A stretch of DNA of 64,000 bases from Melieria omissa (lineage: Eukaryota; Arthropoda; Insecta; Diptera; Ulidiidae): NCBI GenBank assembly GCA_963971225.1, contig OZ020267.1:47129993-47193992 (forward strand), read 5' to 3'. The notes beneath the pieces are model-generated. The model was not told the origin of the DNA and did not search any database. It was given only the letters and a program-made list of their open reading frames with translations. Positions within the stretch are counted from its first letter, which is position 1, and every line of letters begins with the position of its first letter. This document shows, piece after piece, positions 42,490 through 54,400 of this stretch. Both the position numbers and the translations under genes were made by a program.

Positions 42490-45400
42490 CTGTAATGGAA
42501 ATCGTAAATATAAAAATTAGAACTACGCTTGGTTGTAGGTTAAATTCAAAAATAGTTCTACAGTTTGTATTTATATATATTTATTTTTTGATCTTTTTTT
42601 GTATTATATCGTATTATTTCGAATAACTACTTAACAGCCTCTTAACTTACAATGGCATCAAAGTTATATAATATAAAATATTAAACTGACAGTTGCCCAA
42701 GGAATTAGGATTTATTCAAGTGTTAATTAAATGTTTTTCGTAGGGTGCAATACATTCATTGTTTTATAGAGAGAATTAAAATAGAGAGTATTCAAATTGT
42801 TTGATCCTAAACTAATAAAGTTAGAGCTGCGAAGTTCGAGGAAGAAGTAGTATACATATTAGTCCTTAAGACATATTTCACATTCCATAACTATTGGAAA
42901 TATTCAAGGATATTTAAGGATAAAGTTGTAAAAGGACATTTTCAACACCTATTCTAGGAAATTCTAGGAAATTTTCTCTTTCATTTGAGACCCATATTGA
43001 TATGATGATGACAATCAGATGATGTCTTTTTTTTACATTTCATCGAATCCTTAACAACTATTTAACAAAAGTAACGATAACTAAGCAATAATAACACAAC
43101 AAAAATGAAAAAAATTTGTCATACTGGAAAAAATCCATATGATCGTGAAACTAGAGGCCAAACATAGTAATACTGCGTACTCAGTTCTTCATTTCTACAT
43201 CCTTTGTCCTTTTAAAAGGACTTCAACATTTTGAAGGGGATAAAAAATAAAAAAAATATAAAAAATACTTAACCTCGTTAGAATATAGCAATATGTATAT
43301 CAAATGAAAGAGGAAAGGCTCAAGAATTTAAATAAAATTGAGTTTTTATCTATTTCTAAAAAAAGGATGTGAAAAAGGTCCTTTAAAAATTTTAATCCTT
43401 TATATCCTTGAAAATTTATATAGAATTTTCTTGAAAAGTAAGTATGTTAAACCCCGAAATCTCCTTGATCACGTGTAAAAATTTCATTATTCTCGCTTAA
43501 TTGATTTTGTATCTTTTTATGATTTAAAATACTGAATACTCAAATAAATGAGAATATGTGTACTTCATTAGAATTGCAGCTTCCGCCTTTCTTCAAATAA
43601 CTTTCGAGCCAATAAAGTTAGAGTAATGAAATTTCGACATGTGATCAAGGAGATTTCGGGTTTTAACATACTTAATTTTCAAGAAAATTCTGTATACATT
43701 TCCAAGGATATAAAGGATTAAAATTTTTAAAGGACCTTTTTGACATCCTTTTTTTGCAAACAGATAAAAAATAAATTTTATTTAAATTCTTGAGCCTTTC
43801 CTCTTTCATTTGATATACATGTCGCTATATTCTAACGAGTTTAAGTATTTTTTTTATTTTTTTATTTTTGAAGCTCTTTTAAAAGGACAAAGGATGTAGA
43901 AATGAAAAACTGAGTACGCAGTATTACTATGTTTGGCCTCTAGTTTAACGCCCATATTGATTTTTTCCAGTGTGAAAAATGCTGTCGCACGGTGTAATTA
44001 AATACAAATGAAAATGTAAAAATTAAAACATACGACTGTGACAGCAAGTGCCGTATGTCGGAAAACTTAACAAGTACAAATAGTCGTTATTATATAACTA
44101 AAGCAAAAGATGCCAACAATTTTCTCAAAATTCATATAATAAAATAAAAATAAAAAAATAAAAATAAATGGGACAAATGCCAATGAAGTGACAGCTATCT
44201 TTTGCCCTCAAGTTGCACTAATCATCACAAGCAACCTTTTTGAAAGTACTCGCGTTTATATTAAGGAGACCGCCACGCGCACGGAAAATCAAACTTATTG
44301 CGTACGTAGGAAAATCGTCACTAAAGTATATTTTTGTGCTGAGACAAAGGCAGGATAAAGATAATGTTGAAGAATTTAGCGCACTTTGCAGAAAAGAGGA
44401 AAATTCTCTTCTAACTAGGCAAAATAAAATATTAAAAAAATATACGAGTATGTTATGGTTGTTACCAAAAACAATGCAATGCAAACAATTCACGTAGTGA
44501 ACTTATATGAAAACAGTCTAGATATTTGAAAAAGATCAATAATTCGTTATATTCAAGATTAAAATTCGAATGTAAAAAACATATTTTTTTGAACTGGAAA
44601 ATCAATTCGCAACAATGGTGTAAGAATAAACTAAATACCAGAAAATGTTAAAACATGTAATAATCTTAATGAACTTTCAATGGGTGTAAAAACTTTGTTA
44701 ATACGAAATCATAACTTTGAAATTTAATGCAATAACTTTTTCTTTTATAAATAACATAAAACAAAACTCCTTGTATTGTAATTACTCATAGTGTTGACAG
44801 TGTAAAAATATGTGAACAATTCTCAGCTATTCTTCTACTAATTACTACTACTAAAAACAATATTTTCGGAGAAATTAATGTAAATAAAGAAGATGCTACG
44901 ATGAAATGTGTTAATTAAACTGTTCAAGCAAAAGTATATCTGTCGGCCTCGACGTGAGATCCTAGCCGGTGCGATAAATACATTTATGTACATATCGATC
45001 CTTCGCTGCAAGAACGTCATAACTCAAAACTACATAATTCCGAGAAACTTCAATTTTAAAATTTACCATTACAGGCAGTTCAAGGTATCAAAAAATTGTT
45101 CATGTCGTCTTGTGAGCAAAGTATTGAATATTTTACAAAGAGGTTTTGACAGATAAAAAATCATATGCAGATACACACAGGGCTGCCATAAATTGAAAAA
45201 AAAATTTTTTTGAGTTATGACGTTCTTGCAGCGAAGGAGCGATATGTCGATTCTACAACTTCCGCTTAAGTCAGAGGCACTTAAATTTCTTTCATACAAA
45301 TTCTATAGAAATACACCAATAAAAAAATAGCTTAAGTTCGATTCTTACCGATGTAAGGAGCTCTCTATTAACGTCCACATAGCCTTTTAAGTTAACAATA

Positions 45401-48400
45401 GCCGGATTCATCTCTATTGCTAGAATAAAAAGGTCTATTTCATTTCGTGCTTCCTTATCAGTCTGGCGCAAGTCGATCGAAAGTAAGGTCTTCTGAACTC
45501 CTTTTGCCACACCTTGTGTAGCATTGTGTGAACAATCGCAAAAGATGAACAACAGCGTCGAGCAGTACATGGCGTCCACAATTAAGCCAATCTCTTTGTA
45601 TGACACCTGATAGCCGTTGTTTTGGTCAACAATTTCAGCAAAAGCCCCGTATACTGCTATTACAATATTAACAAATCTGTATGCGGAAATGAAAAAAGTC
45701 ACCAAAATCTATTTAAAGTAAAACAATTTGTCACACCTCTCTTAGAAAACTTACATGAAAATACAATATGTTGAATAGGTCCTTGCGTAGGCATTGCCCA
45801 GTGACTGTAGCAACTCGCTGAGATTTAACCATAAAAATCTGTAATTAGCAATAACGGAAGGCGAAAAATCCTTGCGAACATCCTACAAATAATTGTTAAA
45901 AGTTAATAAATCACACACTCGATTGGAATGCATCCACCATGCAAAACATGAGAAATTGGCAACAATCGTCAGTGGCAACAAATTGAGGAGTAGCCGATTT
46001 ATTGCCGTGGTGACAAATCAGCAACAATTGCTTTTTTGTTGCCAATATGTTGCCGTAGTAATAAGTCCCGTTAAATTTGGGTCAGTTGCTCTCAGCGATG
46101 TGAATTTTTCAGTCGTTGTTTAAATATCAAAGCGAGTGCAGTAAAAATAAAATGAAAAAAGCAAAATTACTCATAAAAAGAAATTTTGCACATCGATAAT
46201 TGAAGGAACGTAAACTGGGTAATTTGTTGTTGAAGTCTTGTTTGTTGAACTTTGTAATAATATAGAGTAAGTTCGGGTAATGTGATATACCTGTTTGTTT
46301 TGGTCGAGCAGTTTGATCGCTGACGCATAGTTTGGTATATCTAAGACTATTAACTTTTTAAGATAAACTGCTCACGAGTTTTTTAATTACAAATCAAAAT
46401 ATCCAAATATTGGCGTCTGATAAAAGTGGCGGGTAATGTGATATACTATCGGCGGGTAATGTGATATACCCGAAAATATGTTTTTTAACAGACCTATTGG
46501 TTTCAAACTTGGTGAAAATACTCCAAATCAAAAATAATTAGACACGTGCTTCTCATTTTTTTTTTTGGAAAATCACAATCTGACGGGGTAAACCAAGGGT
46601 TAAACATTTTTATCGAGAAACATGATTTCATAGACTTTTGTATCTGAAGCTTAACCATGAGAGATTTTTGAGAATATTCCACTTCAAATATTATAAAGTA
46701 AAGTATATATACATTGCTCTAAACAAACAGTATTACTGTCATAAGTTTAGGTACTGTGATGTACTATATCACATTACCCGAACTTTGATATATCACATTA
46801 CTTGAAATTTACTTTTTGCGAAAAAATATTATAAAAAAACAATAATAACTCATAATTGATATCATAACTGATATACTTTTAATTGGCCTCGAACTTTCTA
46901 ATAATATTTTTTCTGTACCTTTTAGGCTTTCAAACTTTATGACCAAAAACTTGTGAAAGCACTACGCAAAGCACTTGATCACACTGACTGTAAACTATTT
47001 AAGCAAACACATCCAAAATCATACAGCACGAGTTTTTTAGCTGTTATGATGTTTCAAAAAGGTTAATTTTGAAAAAGGTCAACGCATTTGTAAAATAGGC
47101 CACTATATCACATTACCCGGCCATATCTCGTTACCCGAACTTACTCTCGTTTAAACTACTTCTATAAAAATTATACGAAAATTAGTTCTGTGGGCTTGTT
47201 CGTCTCTCTAGATTGTGCAATTTAAAATAAACACACTTCAATAAACACTTCATTTATTAAACGCAGTCAAAAATCAGCAATCAATTTATAAATTCACTCT
47301 TTACTGTCTTTACACTCATTACTTAAGAAATAATCCAATAATTAAAAATTCAAAAATTGCAATATGGGGGGGGACCTACTGAGCGACTTTTCTATAGGTA
47401 TACTGAGTTGAGATCCACCAGGCGTTTGGCTGGATTGGTTCTAGTTTAAGAGAAATCCGACTTTCAATTTTTCTCATTTTAGTCGAGTTCCCAACTCGCC
47501 GTTCGGAATCGGCATAAAACTGTAGGTCCCTTCCAACATTGTAAAAACATTCGGACGCACAACACGGTTGGTTGCGGGTAGCTAGGCCTTAGTCACGTAA
47601 TCGGGCTGTCGTGCCAGTCAAGAAGAAGAAGACGGCAGCCGTTATGTGAAGGGGCGTGCTTTTTGCTGTGAACTTATAGTCAGCAAGATACTATGCTACC
47701 ACGTGTCTCGGTAAACAAAAGGCTGTCATATTAATTTACTCCCACGCCCCGACAGAAGAGAAGGACAACGCAACAGAAGATACCTTTTTGGTGAACCGGT
47801 ATACTGGGTGTCCACTGCAACTGCAACTGCATTAAAGCCGGCCGCAAGTCTTTAACCCAAAGGGCGATGAGGCATATTTGGTTGATAGCCGGGCAAGTCA
47901 GGCTTTACGCCTTTATCACCGAGCAACCGTCCGAGTGCCCGGGTACGTGAGAGATTTAAACATAACGACAAGCAAAAGAAATAATCAATGTCGGTTCAAG
48001 ATAGTTTCTGGTTTTTGCTAATCTTAAGATATAAGAAATATTTTTTCTCTCTTCCGTATAATAAATCGGTGGGTGCTTGCATGCCCAAATCGTGCTGCTC
48101 AAAAGAATACTAATGGATTTAAGCGGTTATTGCTGTTGACCACAGAAATAATAATATTAAAAAATATAACAATCGAATTTGACTGGAAGCCACTTTGCCC
48201 TCCCTTATCCTGCTATGGCTATTGCTTTAATTCAGTTATCGAACTCACCTTATGAAAGCATGAAGCTAACGAAAATGATGCGGCTCTAATGGCCCTCGAA
48301 TTAATATACCACAACGCGCAATTCATATTGATCATTGTTATTATATGATAATAAGCAAGTGTATGCCAAAGCGGATAGCCTAGAAAAATTAAAAGAAGTT

Positions 48401-51400
48401 TCGAAGTAAATTATAAGTACCCTGCAGGAACTCGGGCTGGTCCGAATAAAATTTTTCAACTGGTTGCTTGTCAGTCATAGGTCTGCGTTTTCATATTTGT
48501 GAAATTTATTTCATTTGGCAATGTTTATTTCATTGGTGAAACTTGTCAGCTGATGGATAACAGAGCTAGTGATAGTGAGATTGTGATAGTGTTAATAAAA
48601 AATTAAAAATATCTGACCTCAAATAGTCAATTATGTATTGTGTGTAATTATATCTGTGGCAATAAAGCAGAGTAGCTTATGTCGAAACACAACGAGCGGA
48701 GAAAAACGCAATTGAAAAAATAACTTTCTACAGAATCTTCGAAGCGTTTTCGCGTAGAAAAAAGTAATTATACTGAACTAGCAGGGCCCTGCAGCTTTGC
48801 ACGCAAGCTTCAAGTCAATGAGCCCAATAAATCAAGTTTCTTCATACTACACTCTATGGGCGATGCCACGCCTCTTTTATGTAATGCCCAATCCATTCCT
48901 CCAGTCGTAGGGTGTGACCGGTTTCATTGATATGCGACTTTCAGTTCCAAAGTTACGCGGAAAATTTCAGTCACAGAAAATATACCGCGCCCCTTCTTCA
49001 ACGACCATAAAATTCTGCCAGTAGAATGACACATCTATGGGACGATGGTTTATAAAACTTCAAAGCTTTCCAACATATTGTTCCGAAGCTATTCCACATT
49101 AAAAATTTGGATTCTATGGGCGGTGCCATGCGGTGCAATGCCCCTCGTCCAATACCAACCCCATTCCCCATGTCGAAGGGCACATCTAAATCGTAAATCT
49201 TTGATGTGTGATTTATAGTTCTAGATGAGTTTTGTTACCATAGTCGGCGTAAAAAGGGGGTGTGGTCATTCTAATATAGCCTATGTACCATTCCCCCAGA
49301 TAAAAAAATTGTTGGTGCTTATTTCATCTAAATTAGTTCAGTGGTTTTTGCCTGATTGTGGCTCAAAAAAGCAACGTCACACTTGTTTTTATATAATAGT
49401 ATAGATAAATGCATATTTTAACGATATTTCTTACATGTAGGTTAAATTTTCATTTAATTAAAACAATTGAAAAAAATATTTTTTTTTATATAATAGTATA
49501 GATATAGATATGAAAACAGGGAATACTTTTACGGCAGATTTATTTAAGCTAAAACACGGTAAAACATCTTTAGTTGACTTAAGCTACTCTGTTTTATTGT
49601 CACATATGTATTTCCATTACTTACCATCCAGAAGAAATGATAAAGAAAGTAGGAACAGCACAGCACAAAGCAAACATCCTATAGAAATTACTGCAATCAG
49701 CGCTTTAAGTCGTGGAAATTTAAGTGATGTTCCTGTCACTCGGTAGAATCTTAACTGAAATCAGAAATTTCGTATATTAGAGCTCTTCAAATTTTTCAAA
49801 GAATGTCTTATTTGTTTATGTCAACAATATTATACCAGTTTCAAATCGAGCTGAGAATGTTTCAAAGTAGAGCTCAATTATGTATTGTAACTTACTTATG
49901 TAAGTATAGGGTTTTCCACTACAAAAATGGTGAAAATCTTGCAGTCACAGTTCGCAAAACTAAAGCATTTTTGGGTCGTCGTGAAGCATCTTGTCGGACC
50001 GCAATACAGAAATTGGTGAAAAAATTCGAGCTGTTGGGACAAGTTAGTGATGTGAAGAATTAAACCCGTGCACGTCGCAACAACAACTGAGAATATTGCT
50101 GCTGTAGCCCAAAGTGTTGAAGAAAACCCAGGTTTGTCGATTCCTCGTCGCTCTTTGGAATGATGATTTTTTTGGTCGGAGTTGGATGGTACTGATCTGG
50201 ACAACGTTTACTTTCAACAAGACGGCGCTACGTGCCACACAAGCAACGAAACCATTGCTCTTTTACGAGAAAAGTTTCCAGACCGTGTTATCTCTGGAAG
50301 AGGTGATCACAATTGGCCATCGAGATCTTGTGATTTAACACCTTGCGACTTCTTCCTTTGGGGCCACGTGAAAGATAAGGTGTACGCCAACAGCCCAGCG
50401 TCGATTCAAGACCTCAAAGATAGAATTCGTGAGGTTATCGAGGACATAGGGCAGCCACTTTGCGATTTGGTTATGGAAAATTTCATGAAAAGGATATGGT
50501 CCTGTAAGCGTGGTCGTGGTGGCCATTTGGCTGATGTTGTCTTTCATTATTAATATCTTCCTCTTTATTATGAAATAAACATCCGATCATTTATCTCAAA
50601 AAATGGCATTTTCCTTCGAATATCAAAATAACACCTCTTCTTGGAAAACCCTGTACATAATTTTCCCTTCACAGTTATAAAAGTATCTGATACATTCAGA
50701 CATTTTGGTGTCAATATCATGCATTCTAATCCTCCCAGGTTGGGAAGTCAGTACGGTACATTTTACCAAAACCCTCTCTCATATCTTTCTTGTTGTAATA
50801 TGAATCATGTCTTTGAAACAAACGCAAGTCATCTCGAAACCTGCTTGCGGTGTTAACCTTGTGGTATTCCACTGGCTACACGTTGTCTGACGGACAGCGC
50901 CAAGATTAGAATAAACGATTCTTCACCTTTTCCCATAACCCGAGGAAAGACTAATCGGCCTGTAATCCTAAGGAGTTATGCGCTGCACTTTTTCATACTA
51001 TATCTTAAAATTAAATTTACGAGTCACGTAAAACGAGAAAACATCGTATTTCGGAAACTACGTAACCGATTTACATACATGATTTATGCAGCGATCGGCA
51101 ACATTCTTGAGTACAAAATAATTTAAAGTTAAAAAATTTACCACCAGAGGTCACCTCCCATACAAACGCAGCTGTGAGGTTGTCAACTTTTGGGTTGGTA
51201 TGAAGCAAAAATGTAAATTATAAATATAATTGTAATCAAAATTGATTTTCCGAAGCTATCTTAAAACAATTTTTCCAGCAACAACAAATCATTGATTGAC
51301 CTAATGCTATTCAACCAAACGTTAAAAATATAGCGCATTTGCTTACGAGTTTCACTGGAAAATGCTGATTCAGTGCATTTCAAAATTAAGTTTTGACCAT

Positions 51401-54400
51401 ATCTTTTTAACTGTAGAAGTTTTCCATGGTTTTAATATCAGATTATCTTCTATAATAAAATAGCGTTTTCGCACGTGTTTCTGTTTTCTTAGTTGGGTAC
51501 AAGTTTTCGCGGAAATATCAAGAATTAAAAATGAGTACTATATTTAAAAAACGTTTCGAAGTAGTGTTTTTGGTAAACCATCCAAAGGGTCCAAGTCGCA
51601 AAATACATGAAAACATGAGTTTCATTTGTGAGGAAGTGGGTCAGTTCAAACAGTTCGGAAATGTTGACAACGAGCCACGGAGAGACCGGAAGAGAACCAA
51701 TCAGAACAAAGCGGATAAGGCGATAGTCCAGATGTTTGATAACACTCCAACTCTTAGCCTGAGGCAAACGAAATAAAGATTTTCGCAGAAGAGAGTCGAA
51801 GTATCAACGGCCACTATCCGATGCAGGCTCCTGAAATCGGACATTCTTCATAGAAGTCTAGATGCAAATCCAATCGGAAATGTTTAGTCCTTAATGAAGC
51901 AAAAGCTTAGAAGAAAAAGAACAGCAACAAAAAAACAGTTCATTTTTGCATTAAATCGGATTTCGAGAGGGTTTTCCTTGGAGTACGCTAAAAAATTAAG
52001 TCAAAATTGTAACAAAAGATGCCAAGCTATTATTGACATCAACGGAGACTAAACAAAGTTTTGATAATAATGCAAAAAAGATATTTGCAAAAGATATTTG
52101 CACATATATATAATTCTTTACTATACCTTCTTCCAGCGAACTTCTTCTCGCACGGTATTTGTGGTTTTTTTATATTTTAATAGGGGTACCGGTTAATTCG
52201 TGCGGTTTTTTTTTTGGGGAAAATTGAAGCTTTATTGTGAAAAAAGGGTTACAAATTTAATATTCAAAGTATTATCCATCACTAGCTATAACTTTTTCCA
52301 ATTTTTCTGGCAATTCACGAATACCCTTTCTGAAAAATTCGGCCGGCTTTTCCGCTATCCACAAATCTATGCAATTTTTTACTTCTTCATAATTGGAGAA
52401 GTGCTGGTCAGCCAGGCCATGTTGCATTGATCGGAAGAGATAGTAATCGGATGGCGAAAGGTCTGGACTATACGGCAGGTGGGGTAGGACATCCCTTTTG
52501 AGCGTTTCAAGGTAGGTTTTGACGACCTGTGCAACATGTGGTCGCGCATTGCCGTTTTTCGCGCAGTGCTCGGCTCAAACGCCAATTGTCGTAGGTAGAC
52601 TTCCCCTGTGATCGTTTCATTCGATTGCAACAGCTTATAATAGATCACACCCAGCTGGTCCCACCAAATACACAGCATAACCTTCAGGCTATGAATATTC
52701 TGAACGGCCGTCGATGATGATGCATGGCCGGGGTATCCATACGTTGCTCGACGTTTTGGATTATCGTAATGGACCCACTTTTCATCGCCAGTGACAATTC
52801 GATGCAAAAAACTTGTTCTTTTGTGCCGTTGAAGCAGTTGTTCACACGTGAAAAATCGGCGTTCGACGTCTCTTGGCTTCAATTCATACGGCACCCAATG
52901 GCCTTCCGGATCATTCCCATTGCTTTTAGACGATCGGAAATGGTTTGTTGAGCGACGCCAAGTGATTTTGCAAGTTCTTCTTGCATTTGGGATGGATCTT
53001 GGTCGAGCAATGTCTCCAATTCGTGATCTTCAAACTTTTTTGGCTGTCCGGGCCGTTCATCGTCCTCCAAGTCAAAATTACCAAAAACCGTGCAAACCAC
53101 TTCTGGAACGTACGCTCAGCTAGAGCATGCACACCATACACTTCCACCAAAATACGATGACTTTCGGCAGCCTTTTTCTTCATATTGAAGTAATGAAACA
53201 CACTTTATTCGGCACAAAATTCGACATTTTCAGAGTAAAAAAGTATTGTTGTTTACGCTTCAGCTAAATGACACATACTGATTCTGGAACTATATCACAA
53301 TAGCTTTCCAACACATATTTGGAAAGGTGAATCCATAGTGAAATAAATAAAGTGTGCCGGGTAGATGACGTACACTTATTTTTCTGAGTAGCAATTGTCA
53401 ATGTGTCAATTTATTTGTGTCAGTTCAATTAACCTTTATTTTTGTTGTCGCTAAAATAGCCCAACATTTAAAATGTACTGTCAGTACTCCAGAAATATAT
53501 ATTTTTTTATGTAGTTTATGTTCGAAAAACACAGAAACTGCTTTGCCGTGCGTTTTTTTGCAGAGGCAGCACGTTTTTCCTGGCACGTAATTGCGTTTTT
53601 TGTGTCTTTTTTGGTCCAGAACATATTTTCAAACAATAATTTATTTTGAAATTTTTTCATACAGCACAGACGGGTTATGAACTCTGACATTTGTCAGCAT
53701 AATGACATAAACTGTCAGAAAATAAGTGTACGATGAAGAGATAGTGCCTGCTATCTGGCACACTTTATTAATTTCACTATGGGTGAATCACTGTTCACAA
53801 AATCAAGTTACGCCATCTGTTAGAAAACCGCCTAGGCACTAGTGTCCATTGAGCACGCAGGAAAGTCGTTCAAAGTTCGAGCGTAAATTGACCAAGGCTC
53901 TCAGCGCACCTTCATCCCCTCGAGGTTCCAGAGACGCCTAAAATTGCCAATCGAGAAATCTACCTTCCAGATCTCAGGCATGGGCGGACAGATTGTGAAA
54001 AACGGCAGTCATATATGCTTTTTGACATTGACAGTTCCTAAAACGAGAACAAAACTCCCCGTGCAAACATTCGAACTTCAAAAGCTAAAGAAATTATCCT
54101 CCTTTGAAAATGACCCCTCCCCAATTCGAACGATTTCGCCATGCTAGACCTCGCTGAACCCAACCTTTTCGAGACCGCCAACAAACACGGAAGGTAAAAA
54201 TACCGACTATTTTACATAAAAGCATATCATTAAGAATATGTGCATAAATATATTTGTTATATCCAGTGTATACATACATACTATGTATGCATAAGCATCT
54301 ATAAGATAGCGGTTTATTTGCTAATACAAATTTGTTCAGTCTTACACTAGTGTAATTTTTTCACTAAGTCAATAGATTCGTTCATGCAAAATTTTGATAA

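Noticed and set aside
44218..44497. Overlapping 85 to 91 codon frames on both strands
   Set aside because: No motif or splice signal fits the receptor gene, and the true last exon of gene B was found at 42418-42489.
50870..50990. Minus-strand ...ASGIPQG, resembling an RT GxPQG motif
   Set aside because: The surrounding residues do not fit any RT block, so the match is probably chance.
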